The notes under the pieces were generated by a model, which saw only the letters and a program-made list of their open reading frames with translations, was not told the DNA's origin and made no database searches. The position numbers were made by a program, and so were the translations under genes. Below, one piece after another: positions 44,084-53,357 of a stretch of 64,000 nt of DNA. The DNA lies in the NCBI GenBank assembly GCA_017621815.1, contig JAGASK010000052.1:124001-188000 (forward strand). Reading direction: 5' to 3'. Position 1 is the first letter of the stretch; the number at the start of each line of letters is the position of its first letter. Source of the stretch: Lachnospiraceae bacterium. Its GTDB lineage: Bacteria; Bacillota; Clostridia; Lachnospirales; Lachnospiraceae.

Positions 44084-44503
44084 CTACATCATCGCTTCTA
44101 TTTTCATTAATATATGTACAAAACACGTCACTATTACCAGATAATACATGATATTAAATATAAAGTAATGTATTTTTGACAGTCTGTTTTTACCATTTAT
44201 AAACAACTTCCTGCAGCCGCCGAAAACCACTATTATCAGACTCATTACCATCATTGTCATATAAGGATTATTTCCCTGCCCGAATTCCTTATACCAGAGA
44301 AACATGGGTGTTGCGGGCAACGGCATAAAAAAAGCTGCAGCTATAAGTATTATGCTGTGGAATCTTTCGCGCTTTTCTGCTTTGGTATACTCTGCTTTCC
44401 CTGCCACTTCATAACCGGTACAAACATAATTCTTTCTTCCGTCTTTTCTGCAGTAAGCCCGGATGCTTATGGGGGAAGAAGGAACTGCTCCGGTAAATCT
44501 CAC
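44084..44503 (-). CDS. Small membrane protein, downstream partner
   Basis: A 139-residue protein with three predicted helices (about 47-66, 77-93, 107-132) and an N-terminal hydrophilic part. The GTG at 44503 overlaps the stop of the preceding gene (TAGTG) with GGGGA nine bases ahead; a TTG five codons upstream is the alternative. The family is not recognised. Tight coupling suggests a complex with the upstream membrane protein, or that both descend from one longer protein. Confidence 0.5.
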   Translation of the reverse strand: MRFTGAVPSSPISIRAYCRKDGRKNYVCTGYEVAGKAEYTKAEKRERFHSIILIAAAFFMPLPATPMFLWYKEFGQGNNPYMTMMVMSLIIVVFGGCRKLFINGKNRLSKIHYFIFNIMYYLVIVTCFVHILMKIEAMM

Positions 44504-44913
44504 TACTTTATTCCCCAAACAGCATAATTAACCGCTGTAAGCTGCGTTCCCACCCTGGCAGTTTCGGTATTCAGCGTATAGGTTCCTGCCCTCATATGCA
44601 AAACCACCGAATCAGACTCCATATCACTTCCCGAAAAAAATCCTGCAATCAGAAAAGGAACAAACAATGCAGGAAAAAAGGCTGTCCAGAGCTGAAAGGG
44701 CTCAAAATAACCGTCAGCTATATAACACAAATATCCTCCTGCCAATCCTGCAGACAATGATAAGCAGACAAATATCCTTGCACAATTCTTTTTTGAAGAA
44801 AAGAAAAGCTTCCCTGGCAATGCCTGAAAGCTTATCATAAAGAACAAGACAAAAAACTCCAGACTAATCGTATATAAAACGCCTGCTATTGTATATAATA
44901 ATGTTTCGGACAT
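44503..44913 (-). CDS. Small membrane protein, upstream partner
   Basis: A 136-residue protein with three predicted helices (about 5-30, 43-64, 70-92) and a C-terminal soluble tail (SVVLHMRAGTYTLNTETARVG). AAGGA six bases before the ATG at 44913 fixes the start; a longer frame from a TTG at 44985 is rejected. No family is recognised. It lies convergent to the tRNA terminator. Confidence 0.55.
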   Translation of the reverse strand: MSETLLYTIAGVLYTISLEFFVLFFMISFQALPGKLFFSSKKNCARIFVCLSLSAGLAGGYLCYIADGYFEPFQLWTAFFPALFVPFLIAGFFSGSDMESDSVVLHMRAGTYTLNTETARVGTQLTAVNYAVWGIK

Positions 44914-45049
44914 ATCCAATCCTTTCCAAAAGCCATAAATCTCTCCAACTAACAACAGAATAACATACTGCCCCCGGGAAAGCAATGTACTTCAACTGTA
45001 ACCTTTATTGTCTTCTATTGTACTTTTCACAAACATGAACGAAACCCCA

Positions 45050-45078
45050 TTGACAAACTGGGAAACCTTCTGTATGAT
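45050..45078 (+). promoter_or_regulatory. Strong predicted promoter ahead of the pseudogene-NUDIX unit
   Basis: Perfect TTGACA (45050-45055) and TATGAT (45073-45078) with a 17-base spacer. It probably drives the decayed nuclease gene, the NUDIX gene and the DUF2971 gene. Confidence 0.6.
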
Positions 45079-45140
45079 AATTTCATCAGGAAAAAATCTA
45101 AATAATGTGCACTTCGCACCTTCAGGCAGTTTCTGCCAGT

Positions 45141-45604
45141 TTTTTCTTTTATTACATTAAATATGGCAGGAACAGAAAAGAGTTAACAGAAAGCGCAAAA
45201 CTCTTGAAGAATATGCCAGATTCGTTGATATTTCAAGGCAGTTCATAGCCAAATCTGGAAACCGCAGGGAAGCTCTGAGCAATGCCATTGAATACTGCAT
45301 TGAAAATCATATCTTAGAAGATTTTTTAAGAAAATACCGTCAGGAGGTACTTGGTATGTTGCTGGAAAAATTTGATATTAAAAAGTATGAGCACACTTTG
45401 AGAGAAGAAGGAAGAGAAGAAGGAAGAGAAGAAGGTAAAGAGGAAGGTATTGAATTAGGCATCCACGCCCTCATCAATACCTGTAATCTTTTAGGCGTAT
45501 CCAAAGAGCAGACCATATCCAGATTAATGGAAGAATTTTCCCTGCCGCCGGAAGATGCCGAAAAACACTATCTGGAAAACAGGAAAGGAACTTGTAAATT
45601 ATGA
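45141..45604 (+). pseudogene. Remnant of a PD-(D/E)XK nuclease-family (Rpn-type) protein
   Basis: Only the C-terminal part of this family is present. One frame encodes YIKYGRNRKELTESA. The homology then continues one base back as TLEEYARFVDISRQ, IEYCIENHILEDFLRKYRQE and the Glu/Arg/Gly-rich tail (EEGREEGREEGK), so there is a frameshift near 45203. The catalytic N-terminal domain is missing, and a stop (about 45160) closes the second frame. The last 82 residues still form an open frame from 45356 (GGAGG ribosome site) that overlaps the NUDIX start by four bases, so the remnant may persist for translational coupling. Confidence 0.7.
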
Positions 45605-46254
45605 AGCCTGTTATTAACAAAGACGATGTCAAACCCTTATTTGACTCAAAATTCATAAAAGTTTTTGACCTCCAATATGAGGAGGGAAAGCACTACTATG
45701 ATGCAACCAGAAGACCCTTAAACCGGCTTACGGCAGTAAAATCGGAGGAAGAATTCCACAGGATGCTCCCTGATGCGGTAACCTGCGCAGTCATCCTCAG
45801 GGTAAAGGATGAAGAACCAAAGCTGCTGCTGACAGAAGAATACCGTTATCCCACAGGGCAGTTTCTGTTGAGCCCTCCTGCAGGACTTCTGGATGCAGAA
45901 GATGAAGCTTCTGCCAATCCCATTCTTTCAGCCGCAAGACGGGAAATTAAAGAGGAAACAGGAATTGAAATAGCCGAAGGAGATTCTCTTTTTATTATCA
46001 ATCCTCTGCTGTTTTCCTCTCCGGGCATGACAGATGAAAGCAATGCGCTTGTATGCGCAGTCGTGAACCTTGAGGATTTATTCTCCCTTTCCCAAAAGGG
46101 AGCCGTGGGAAGTGAATGCTTTGACGGCTTCTTGCTGCTTTCTGCTGATGAAGCAAGGGAAATTCTGAAAGCAGGAAAGGATAAGAACGGGATTTTTTAC
46201 TCTGTTTATACCTGGGCATGCCTTATGTATTTTGTATCTGACTTATGGAGGTAA
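45601..46254 (+). CDS. NUDIX hydrolase (ADP-ribose pyrophosphatase-like)
   Basis: A 217-residue NUDIX protein. The NUDIX box appears as GLLDAEDEA then AARREIKEETGIEI, with slightly long spacing but the REIKEETG core intact. RYPTGQFLLSPPAG before it is typical of ADP-sugar pyrophosphatases. The start overlaps the remnant upstream frame by four bases (ATGA). It is followed after three bases by the DUF2971 gene. Substrate is probably a nucleoside diphosphate-linked compound. Confidence 0.85.
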   Translation: MKPVINKDDVKPLFDSKFIKVFDLQYEEGKHYYDATRRPLNRLTAVKSEEEFHRMLPDAVTCAVILRVKDEEPKLLLTEEYRYPTGQFLLSPPAGLLDAEDEASANPILSAARREIKEETGIEIAEGDSLFIINPLLFSSPGMTDESNALVCAVVNLEDLFSLSQKGAVGSECFDGFLLLSADEAREILKAGKDKNGIFYSVYTWACLMYFVSDLWR

Positions 46255-46257
46255 TCT

Positions 46258-47079
46258 ATGCTTTATCATTATACTGACTTTGCCGCCTTTGACGGGATTA
46301 TCCGCAACGCGGAGCTTAGGCTTAATAATATTCTTAACATGAACGACGCTGCCGAAATGCGGTTGTTTATGAACGGCATCTGCAGCGCCGTGCTTGAAAA
46401 GCTGAGCCAAAGCGGAGAAGCAGAAAAAAGCCGCAGGGCGGAAGCTTTTTTTAAAAAGGAGCTTACCAAGGAATTCCACTACTCCGCTTACGCAGCCTGC
46501 TTTTCCAAATACAGGGACGATGCCGCCCAGTGGGACAGATACGGTCATTCCGGACAGGGCGTATGCATCGCTTTTCATGAGGATCTTATGCAGAAAATGA
46601 CAGGCGGAGCCGTATCCCTACAGGAAGTGTATTATCAGGCGGATATGCACGGACATCCCCTGGTAGATGAATTTTGCCGTCAAATAACGGGTGCGAAGAA
46701 ATTTTCCGAGGTTCTGCCCATGCTGCAGAAGCTTATGAACAACGCCTGGGTGCAGTCAGCTGCTTTTAAGCATCCTTCCTTTGCCAGCGAAAGAGAATTC
46801 CGGCTGGTGGTTTCTCCTTTTATCTCCAATGAATTTGCAGTGGAGCCTAAATATCATGTATCCATGGAAAGAATCAAAAAATATTATTCCCTGGATTTAA
46901 ACAGGATGTGCGGCAGGCTGGGTATGCATTTGTCGGATCTGGTGGGCGAAATTATTATAGGTCCCACTTCACCCCAGTCCCTTCCCATTCTGCAGGACTT
47001 TTTGGACGACTGCGGATTAAATATTTTAAGGGACAGAATCAGTATGTCCTCCTGCCCGCTGAGAAATCCCATCTCTTAA
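46258..47079 (+). CDS. DUF2971 domain protein
   Basis: A 273-residue protein. LYHYTDFAAFDGIIRN at the N terminus, NDAAEM, AYAACFSKYRDDAAQW and FASEREFRL are hallmarks of DUF2971, a widespread family of unknown biochemical function often found near phage or defence genes. GGAGG with a six-base spacer gives a strong start. It is cotranscribed with the NUDIX gene. The H-Y-x-S/T motif and later W-x-Y-G pattern recall ADP-ribosyl-related folds, but this is only a resemblance. Confidence 0.8.
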   Translation: MLYHYTDFAAFDGIIRNAELRLNNILNMNDAAEMRLFMNGICSAVLEKLSQSGEAEKSRRAEAFFKKELTKEFHYSAYAACFSKYRDDAAQWDRYGHSGQGVCIAFHEDLMQKMTGGAVSLQEVYYQADMHGHPLVDEFCRQITGAKKFSEVLPMLQKLMNNAWVQSAAFKHPSFASEREFRLVVSPFISNEFAVEPKYHVSMERIKKYYSLDLNRMCGRLGMHLSDLVGEIIIGPTSPQSLPILQDFLDDCGLNILRDRISMSSCPLRNPIS

Positions 47080-47142
47080 TATCCTCAGCCAAAACTCACA
47101 AAACAAACTGCGTACTTCACAAACAAATCTGCTGTCAAGACC

Positions 47143-47177
47143 AAAAACACCCTGAATATCAAAGGATATTCAGGGTG
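47143..47177 (-). terminator. Rho-independent terminator for the lipoprotein gene
   Basis: A perfect 13-bp stem, CACCCTGAATATC with its complement, four-base loop, followed on the minus strand by five T residues. It lies 25 bases after the lipoprotein stop. On the plus strand no T-run follows, though the stem may also stop incoming DUF2971 transcripts. Confidence 0.85.
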
Positions 47178-47201
47178 CATGATTATCTGCAAATATAAAA
47201 C

Positions 47202-47951
47202 TTATTTTACTGTTACGGAAGTAATATGAGGATTAACTCCTTCATACCAGTACAAGAAGCCTTCCATATCAACGGTATCACCGATATTCAGACCCTTCAC
47301 TGCATTGTAAACATCTGTTGTGTTATCGCACAGATAAGATTCAACAGTAAATGTGTAGGTTGCTCCGTTGAGAGAAACATTGAAATACAAATCATCTCCG
47401 TCCTGACCGGAACCATCCCAGCTGTAAAGGAATGCTACGTCATTTCCGTCTGCATCCTGTCCTGCTGCTTCCACTGTCATACCCTTGAAGGATACGAATT
47501 TGTTCTGGTGATTGATTAAATCATCCGTTCCCAGAAGGGAAGTAACATCTTCCGCTGCCGCAACATAATTTCCTTCTTCAATTTCGAAGGTTGCGTCAAT
47601 AATTTCTACTTCACCTGCCCATTCGGATTTGTATCCTGTAACCTTAATCTTGGTTCCGGGAGTTAATTTTTCATAATCTTCCTCGGAGCAGGCCATATTG
47701 TACAGGAAATAACCGCCGTCCTTATCCTGTGTATAAACTGTAGCTGTGTTATCCCACCAGGACTGCTTTGCCTGTACGTAAGTTTCAACTGTAACTTCTG
47801 TCTCAAGGTCTGCTGCAGCATACTCTGCATAAGTCATAACGCCTTCGGATTTTACATCCGCAGCATCTGCAGTGCTTTCCTCCTTGGAACCGCAGCCTGC
47901 AAAAGCAAATGCGAGTACAAAAGTTAAAAGTAACGCTGTTAATTTTTTCAT
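47202..47951 (-). CDS. Secreted lipoprotein, OB-fold-like domains
   Basis: A 249-residue protein with a lipoprotein signal peptide ending FAFAGC (Cys20). The mature part has two similar segments (EVTVETYVQAKQSWWDN to GEVEIIDATFEI, and NKFVSFKGMTVEAAG to NPHITSVTV) that look like repeated OB-fold, nucleic-acid-binding-like modules seen in many Clostridia lipoproteins. GAGGAG precedes the ATG, and promoter and terminator are both visible, so it is monocistronic. Binding partner unknown. Confidence 0.75.
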   Translation of the reverse strand: MKKLTALLLTFVLAFAFAGCGSKEESTADAADVKSEGVMTYAEYAAADLETEVTVETYVQAKQSWWDNTATVYTQDKDGGYFLYNMACSEEDYEKLTPGTKIKVTGYKSEWAGEVEIIDATFEIEEGNYVAAAEDVTSLLGTDDLINHQNKFVSFKGMTVEAAGQDADGNDVAFLYSWDGSGQDGDDLYFNVSLNGATYTFTVESYLCDNTTDVYNAVKGLNIGDTVDMEGFLYWYEGVNPHITSVTVK

Positions 47952-48015
47952 TTTTTTCTCCTCTTTTTAACCTTTAAATATGTAGTTAATAGAATTTTTA
48001 ATAAACTTCGAGATA

Positions 48016-48043
48016 ATTATACACGAATTTTTCAATAAGTCAA
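48016..48043 (-). promoter_or_regulatory. Predicted promoter of the lipoprotein gene
   Basis: Minus-strand TTGACT and perfect TATAAT with a 16-base spacer. The -35 overlaps the stop of the GH20 gene. It gives a 65-base leader. Confidence 0.65.
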
Positions 48044-49926
48044 CAGTCCCTCAGTCTGTCTGCATACCAGGAGAAAATCTCCACAATACGGAACAGTTCG
48101 CTTTCTTTTGCCGTACTTCTCCAAAGCTTTTTATATTCCATAAGCCAGCTCTCAAGCTGCCCTGCAAGGGCTTTCCCATCACAGGATAAAGAACGGTGCG
48201 CCTGAAAGTCGCATAATGCTTTCACCGTCATCGTCAGGAGCCTCTGCCCTTCTCCCATAAGAATATAAGCGCACACATCCGCTTTTCTGCCCTCCGGCAG
48301 CTGATAAAGCTTTTTGTACAGCCGGCTCTGCAGTTCTTCATTTTGATGCAGCATTTCTTCCGGGTTTTTGGCAGTGAGCATATTATCAGGTTTCCATTTT
48401 TCGGGAGCCGACAGCATGTTTTCTTTATACTGTACCGCATGCCACCAGCTGACACACTCCGTATCTGCCAGATCACGGAACAAGGATACCACTTCTTCTG
48501 ATTCATCCCCATACTGCAGAACAGAAATGGCACGGTTAACGTCTTCCTCCTCCATAATCACATCGCTCCAGGAAAAAGCAGCGCCATATATCTGACCGAT
48601 AGTGGAAAACTCAGGATGTGCAATATGCCCCAAATCTCCCCACTCTGTATTCAGCAGACCCTTTACATGATATTTATGGGCATTGCGGCACATCCCCGCA
48701 ATGTTCCTGTAAGCATCGGAATGCTTATTGATAAAATGATTCCAGCTCTGCACGCCGGGACACAAATACAAATTCTTTACCCCTGCGTCTGTCAGCAGCC
48801 TCACATTATCCTCAGTCACCTCAGGAGAATACTCCCAATTAAGACAGACTGCCTCTTCTGGCAGTTCCTTAAGAAGCTCCGGCTTTTCCAGAAGCACATC
48901 TCCCCAGAACATGGGAATTTTACCTTTACGGATTACAAAGTCACAAAGCCTTTTCAGGAAATCAAGATATACTCTCTTAACTCCTTTTTCCTCTCCCAGC
49001 GCCTTACTTCTTCCTTTGCACAAATCAAAGGTCTCGTCAGCACAGACGTTAAAATACCGGGAAGAAAAAAGCCCCATAAACTCTTCTATTCTGGAAGTTA
49101 CCATGGCAAAGCTTTCTTCTTCGGAAACATTCACCGTATGGTGCGCCATTCTGCCGATTAAAGAATGTTCTTCCGTATCAGAGCCTTCCAGTTCACACAA
49201 ATGCGCATAGGTTTTGGTACGCAAAATCTCATATAAGTGTCCGAAGCTTGCCAGAGAAGGCACCAAATCAATATGCAGTCTCCTGCAATAATCATCCAGT
49301 TCCAGAATCTCCTGTGCCTCAAGCGGCGTATTATTCCTCCACACCTCGCTGAAATCACGGAACAAATAACTGTGCTCCACATATAACTGCAGTTCATTCA
49401 TCTTATAAAAGCTGCAGATATCCGCCTGCCTTTTCAATTCCTCCAAAACAGGCACCCTGCCTCTGGTAACATCATAAGACAGACCCCTGCAGGAAATCTT
49501 AGGCGCGTCAACAATCTCAAGACAGGGCAAAACCATCCCTGACTGCCTGATAATCTGTCTGAGAGTCTGGACGCCGTACAAAATCCCTGCTGCAGCGCTT
49601 CCTGAAATAACCACGCCGCTTTCACAGATTTTTAAGGAATAGGCTTCCTGTGACTTTTTGAACTTTGGCAGCTTCCCTGCTTCACAAGTCAGCAGAATAT
49701 TACCTGCTTCCCTATTCTCTTTTTCTGTATTTCCCTTTCCCCGTATAATGGAAAATGTAAATCCCGTAACTTCCTTAAGCTCCTTCTGAAGCAGCTTTGC
49801 ATGGGAAAAAGCATCGGAGACCATATCTGCCGGTATTTCCCCAGCAATTACGATACAGGAATTATAACGTAACCCAAACTCCCCCTCCAGCAGCTCTATT
49901 TTATTGGGCTGGGGTAATAAATACAT
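48040..49926 (-). CDS. Glycoside hydrolase family 20 beta-N-acetylhexosaminidase
   Basis: A 628-residue enzyme without signal peptide, hence cytoplasmic. An N-terminal GH20b-like domain (about 1-125) is followed by the GH20 TIM barrel: RGLSYDVTRGRVP, MNELQLYVEHSYLF, DLVPSLASFGH and the catalytic pair D297-E298 in FNVCADETFD. A helical C-terminal part follows. It releases terminal GlcNAc or GalNAc. It is the last gene of a unit with a sugar ABC transporter, so it probably cleaves imported amino-sugar oligosaccharides such as chitobiose, mucin or milk-glycan fragments. Confidence 0.85.
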   Translation of the reverse strand: MYLLPQPNKIELLEGEFGLRYNSCIVIAGEIPADMVSDAFSHAKLLQKELKEVTGFTFSIIRGKGNTEKENREAGNILLTCEAGKLPKFKKSQEAYSLKICESGVVISGSAAAGILYGVQTLRQIIRQSGMVLPCLEIVDAPKISCRGLSYDVTRGRVPVLEELKRQADICSFYKMNELQLYVEHSYLFRDFSEVWRNNTPLEAQEILELDDYCRRLHIDLVPSLASFGHLYEILRTKTYAHLCELEGSDTEEHSLIGRMAHHTVNVSEEESFAMVTSRIEEFMGLFSSRYFNVCADETFDLCKGRSKALGEEKGVKRVYLDFLKRLCDFVIRKGKIPMFWGDVLLEKPELLKELPEEAVCLNWEYSPEVTEDNVRLLTDAGVKNLYLCPGVQSWNHFINKHSDAYRNIAGMCRNAHKYHVKGLLNTEWGDLGHIAHPEFSTIGQIYGAAFSWSDVIMEEEDVNRAISVLQYGDESEEVVSLFRDLADTECVSWWHAVQYKENMLSAPEKWKPDNMLTAKNPEEMLHQNEELQSRLYKKLYQLPEGRKADVCAYILMGEGQRLLTMTVKALCDFQAHRSLSCDGKALAGQLESWLMEYKKLWRSTAKESELFRIVEIFSWYADRLRDC

Positions 49927-49934
49927 TGTCTTTT

Positions 49935-51563
49935 TTATTTTTGCTCACTCCTTTTCTTTTTTATCATCTGCCAAAGCAGATACAAAATAATCAGAACCCA
50001 TGCACCAGCCAGTGTGGATAACAATATCACTGAGGTTGCCGGAAGCTTTCCCAAATCGGCCTTGCCGGAAGCGGCCGCACCGCTCTGACCGCCAATCTGG
50101 TCCAGTCGGTATAAGGAAGTAATATCACTGTAAAGCTTCTCTATATATTCGTCATCAATCTCCTGTCCTCTTCTGACGGATTTCGTGGTGTTCTCTATCA
50201 GCTGTCCCGCCGCATCACGCAGGGAAGCAGAACCATTAAATACAGGCGTAACAAAAGTGTTGCCGATATTATCCAGCAGCAGCTGGGCTGCTTTGATTTT
50301 AATTTCATAGTGGGCGGAATTATCCTCACCGCATCTTGCCAGATAATCCTGATATTCAGCGGAGCCCTGTGCCTTTGAAGTGACTGGCACATAGCCTTCC
50401 GTTTCCGAATAGGCAATTTGAACTTCATTAGTCAGCAGATACTGGGCAAACAGCCAGGAAGCCAGAACCTCCTGAGAATCCGCCTTATTAAAAATACAGA
50501 CGGAAGGCCCCTGGGATATCATCTGAGGATTTTCTGTATCAAACTGAGGGATGGGCATAACTGCGGTTTCAAATTCCACCACCTTATCCTCACTGATATC
50601 AAGAAGAGGCGCGTCGGTTCCCATCCAGGTGGCTCCGGCAGTAGAATCGATGGCAAAAATACACTGCCCTGCATTTAAAAAGTTTGCAGGATAACTGGAT
50701 ATCTTGAAAGTGGAAAAAGCGCCGCTTTTTGCATGCTGTGCTATGGTTTCCAGAAATTCCTTTGTATCCTCATTAAAAAGCAGTATTTCTCCGCTGTCTG
50801 TAGAATATCCTGCATTTTTCTGCTTCAGCATCTGAATCATCATATTATCCGTGGATTTATAGATAAAGGGAATCATTACCTTCTGATGATTAACCAGAAA
50901 ATTTCCTTCCCCGTCCTTTGCCATGGCCGCCTCGGAAACTTCCCAGATAAAATCCCAGGTAAGCTCTTCCGGCAGGGTATACCCTAAATCCTCCACATAA
51001 GTTTTGTTGATGTAGCAGGCTTCCGTTGAGCGCATATAAGGGATGGCATAGTAATGTCCCCCAAAGGAACATTCCTCCAGAAACTGGAGAATGATTTCCT
51101 CCCTTGCTGGAGAATCAAATCTGACCTCACTTCCCGAAAGACCGTATTTCTCATCTGCAAACAACTCTTCTAAAGGCACCACAAGATTCGTGCCTGTCAG
51201 GTAGGTTGCTATATGGTCCGGATAAGTGATGCATACGTTTGGCGTTGTGTTCGTTGCGATATTGGTGATAACGTCATTATAAATTTTGCCGTAATCCGTG
51301 TACAGGCGTAAATTAACGGTAATATTCGGATACAGCGCTTCAAAATCGTCAATGGCTTTCTCATAAATGGCAGTCTGGGTCTTATTGGTATCATTTTTCG
51401 CCCAGAAGGTAATTTCATATTCTTCCGAAGTATCAAATTCCTCAGGAATCTCAAAAGCATCCATTCCCCTTGAGCCATGACATCCTGTAAGGGGCAATAA
51501 ACTGCCTGCCGAAAATACCGTCAAAAGAAAAAGCGCCGCAAATCTTTTTCCTGCTTTCATCAT
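49935..51563 (-). CDS. ABC transporter sugar-binding lipoprotein with C-terminal membrane anchor
   Basis: A 542-residue extracellular solute-binding protein of the sugar type. The lipobox ends LTGC (Cys28). YEITFWAKNDTNKTQTAIYE opens the mature fold, and FFAINSTAG-like FAIDSTAGATWMG and PQMISQGPSVCIF belong to its ligand-binding face. Unusually, the C terminus carries a membrane helix (ILLSTLAGAWVLIILYLLW, about 513-531) and a basic tail, so it may be anchored at both ends. The stop overlaps the upstream permease gene. It likely binds amino-sugar oligosaccharides. Confidence 0.85.
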   Translation of the reverse strand: MMKAGKRFAALFLLTVFSAGSLLPLTGCHGSRGMDAFEIPEEFDTSEEYEITFWAKNDTNKTQTAIYEKAIDDFEALYPNITVNLRLYTDYGKIYNDVITNIATNTTPNVCITYPDHIATYLTGTNLVVPLEELFADEKYGLSGSEVRFDSPAREEIILQFLEECSFGGHYYAIPYMRSTEACYINKTYVEDLGYTLPEELTWDFIWEVSEAAMAKDGEGNFLVNHQKVMIPFIYKSTDNMMIQMLKQKNAGYSTDSGEILLFNEDTKEFLETIAQHAKSGAFSTFKISSYPANFLNAGQCIFAIDSTAGATWMGTDAPLLDISEDKVVEFETAVMPIPQFDTENPQMISQGPSVCIFNKADSQEVLASWLFAQYLLTNEVQIAYSETEGYVPVTSKAQGSAEYQDYLARCGEDNSAHYEIKIKAAQLLLDNIGNTFVTPVFNGSASLRDAAGQLIENTTKSVRRGQEIDDEYIEKLYSDITSLYRLDQIGGQSGAAASGKADLGKLPATSVILLSTLAGAWVLIILYLLWQMIKKKRSEQK

Positions 51564-52435
51564 CCTTTTGTTCCTCCCCTTGACACGCCTTCCATTATCT
51601 TCTTATGAAATATCAGAAAAAGGATAATCAAAGGAACTGAAATCACCACTACCGCAGCCATCATAGCCGGAATATTTTCACGTCCGAATCCGTTTTCACG
51701 AATTTCCTGAATTCCGTTTGAAACAAGATAATAGTTCTCATCATCCGTAATCAGCCGGGGCCATACATAAGAATTCCAGCATTCAATTACCTTCAGAATC
51801 GTTACTGTAATCAGCGTGGGCTTGGATATGGGTATCATCACCTTCAGCAGATATTTTAAATCCGATGTGCCATCCACCTTCGCCGCAAAATACAGGCTGT
51901 CCGGTATCTGTTCAAAATTTTCCTTCAGCAGATAAATATAAAAAACAGAGGTAACAGAGGGCAGAATAAGCCCCGGAAAAGTATTGCGCAGATTCAGATT
52001 GGTAATTGTTACAAAATTGGTAATGACAACCAGCTCATTGGGAATCATCATTAAGGAAAGAAAAATGATAAACGCAATATTTTTTCCTTTAAAATCAAGC
52101 CGTGCAAAAGCAAAAGCCGCAAGGGTGATTACCACCAGCATAACAGCAGTTGTTATAACGGTAAAAACAGCCGTATTCAGCAGATATTTTCCAAGGGGCA
52201 CAGCGGTAAACGCATCAACATAATTCTGCAAAGTGGGAGACAACGTAAAAAATTTCGGAACATATTCCGAATTGTATGCGCTATAGCTTTTTACAGAGGT
52301 CAGAACCATCCAGTAAAAAGGAAACAAAACAATAATTGCCCAGAAAACCAGAAGAATATAAGTAATTACATTGCCGGTTACCTTACGGGCTTTAGCGGAT
52401 TTTTCAATTTTCTGATAATCAGTCATATTTTCCAT
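51560..52435 (-). CDS. Carbohydrate ABC transporter permease (MalG-like)
   Basis: A 291-residue integral membrane protein with six helices. The coupling motif EAA-loop reads YFAAKVDGTSDLKYLLKVMIP, and PFYWMVLTSVK near the N terminus is typical of MalG-type permeases. GGGGGA lies eight bases before the ATG at 52435, preferred over an ATG at 52465 inside the upstream gene. Its stop region overlaps the binding-protein start by four bases. Confidence 0.88.
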   Translation of the reverse strand: MENMTDYQKIEKSAKARKVTGNVITYILLVFWAIIVLFPFYWMVLTSVKSYSAYNSEYVPKFFTLSPTLQNYVDAFTAVPLGKYLLNTAVFTVITTAVMLVVITLAAFAFARLDFKGKNIAFIIFLSLMMIPNELVVITNFVTITNLNLRNTFPGLILPSVTSVFYIYLLKENFEQIPDSLYFAAKVDGTSDLKYLLKVMIPISKPTLITVTILKVIECWNSYVWPRLITDDENYYLVSNGIQEIRENGFGRENIPAMMAAVVVISVPLIILFLIFHKKIMEGVSRGGTKG

Positions 52436-52451
52436 ACCATCTGTCCCCCAT

Positions 52452-53357
52452 TTAGTAATGAACATTCTTTTTGCTGATTAATAAATTAATGCAGGTTATG
52501 GTGAGCACAATGGCAAATAAAAGTATTGCCGCCGCAGATGCATAAGACGGATAACCGCCGCTGTCACCATAAAGCATGTCATAGACATAACCCACAATCG
52601 TATTCATTTCCGCCGCATTCAGGTCAGTGCCAAACAAAGCAACAGCATCACTGTATGCCTTAAAGGCGCCGATAAAGCCTGTGATAATCAGATAAAAAAT
52701 CATAGGTGAAATCATGGGAAGGGTAATCCGCATAAAGGTTCTGAATTTTGAGGTGCCATCCACCTTTGCCGCATTATAATACACCTGATTCACAGAAGAA
52801 AGGGCGCTGGTGAGAATCAGAATTTTGAAGGGCATTACCACCCAGATCGTGTAAAAGCAAAGCACAAACATTTTCGCCCAGTATGGTCCGTCAATGAAAT
52901 CCACGCTTTTTCCCCCGAACCAGGTAATCAGAAGATTAATAAGGCCGTCAGAATATGCCGTCTTTTTAAATAAAATCATAAACACCAGCCCTACTGCCAG
53001 CGTATTTGTCACATAGGGCAGAAAATAAACTGTCTGAAGCAGATTTCTCAGCGGCTTTATGGAGCTTAAGCCCACGGAAATCAACAAAGCAATTCCCGTA
53101 GAAAGAGGCACCGTAATAATCACCAGTATAAAAGTGTTTTTTACCGCCTGCAAAAAATAAGGGTCATGCAGAACATAGGAATAATTATAGAGACCCACTC
53201 CCAAATAAGTCTGGGATGCGGAATTATATCCTTCCTCAAAGGAATAAATAAAAACATCAATCAAAGGATATACCATAAAAGCCCCGAGGAAAAGAATGGC
53301 CGGCAGAAGATACAGCCATCCCTTCAGGCTGCTGTTACTCAATTTTTTTCTAATCAT
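52452..53357 (-). CDS. Carbohydrate ABC transporter permease (MalF-like)
   Basis: A 301-residue permease with six helices. YLLPAILFLGAFMVYPLIDV near the N terminus and the EAA loop YYNAAKVDGTSKFRTFMRI identify it as the MalF-type partner. It overlaps the ATPase gene by four bases. With the MalG-like partner it forms the membrane channel of the importer. Confidence 0.88.
   Translation of the reverse strand: MIRKKLSNSSLKGWLYLLPAILFLGAFMVYPLIDVFIYSFEEGYNSASQTYLGVGLYNYSYVLHDPYFLQAVKNTFILVIITVPLSTGIALLISVGLSSIKPLRNLLQTVYFLPYVTNTLAVGLVFMILFKKTAYSDGLINLLITWFGGKSVDFIDGPYWAKMFVLCFYTIWVVMPFKILILTSALSSVNQVYYNAAKVDGTSKFRTFMRITLPMISPMIFYLIITGFIGAFKAYSDAVALFGTDLNAAEMNTIVGYVYDMLYGDSGGYPSYASAAAILLFAIVLTITCINLLISKKNVHY

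Noticed and set aside
43936-44151. 71-codon plus-strand open frame
   Set aside because: It is the tRNA-Ser gene plus its terminator read as protein.
45405-45445. Short tandem repeat of about 12 bases (GAAGGAAGA type), possible CRISPR or slippage tract
   Set aside because: It encodes the Glu-Glu-Gly-Arg tail common in this nuclease family; no spacers and too short for CRISPR.
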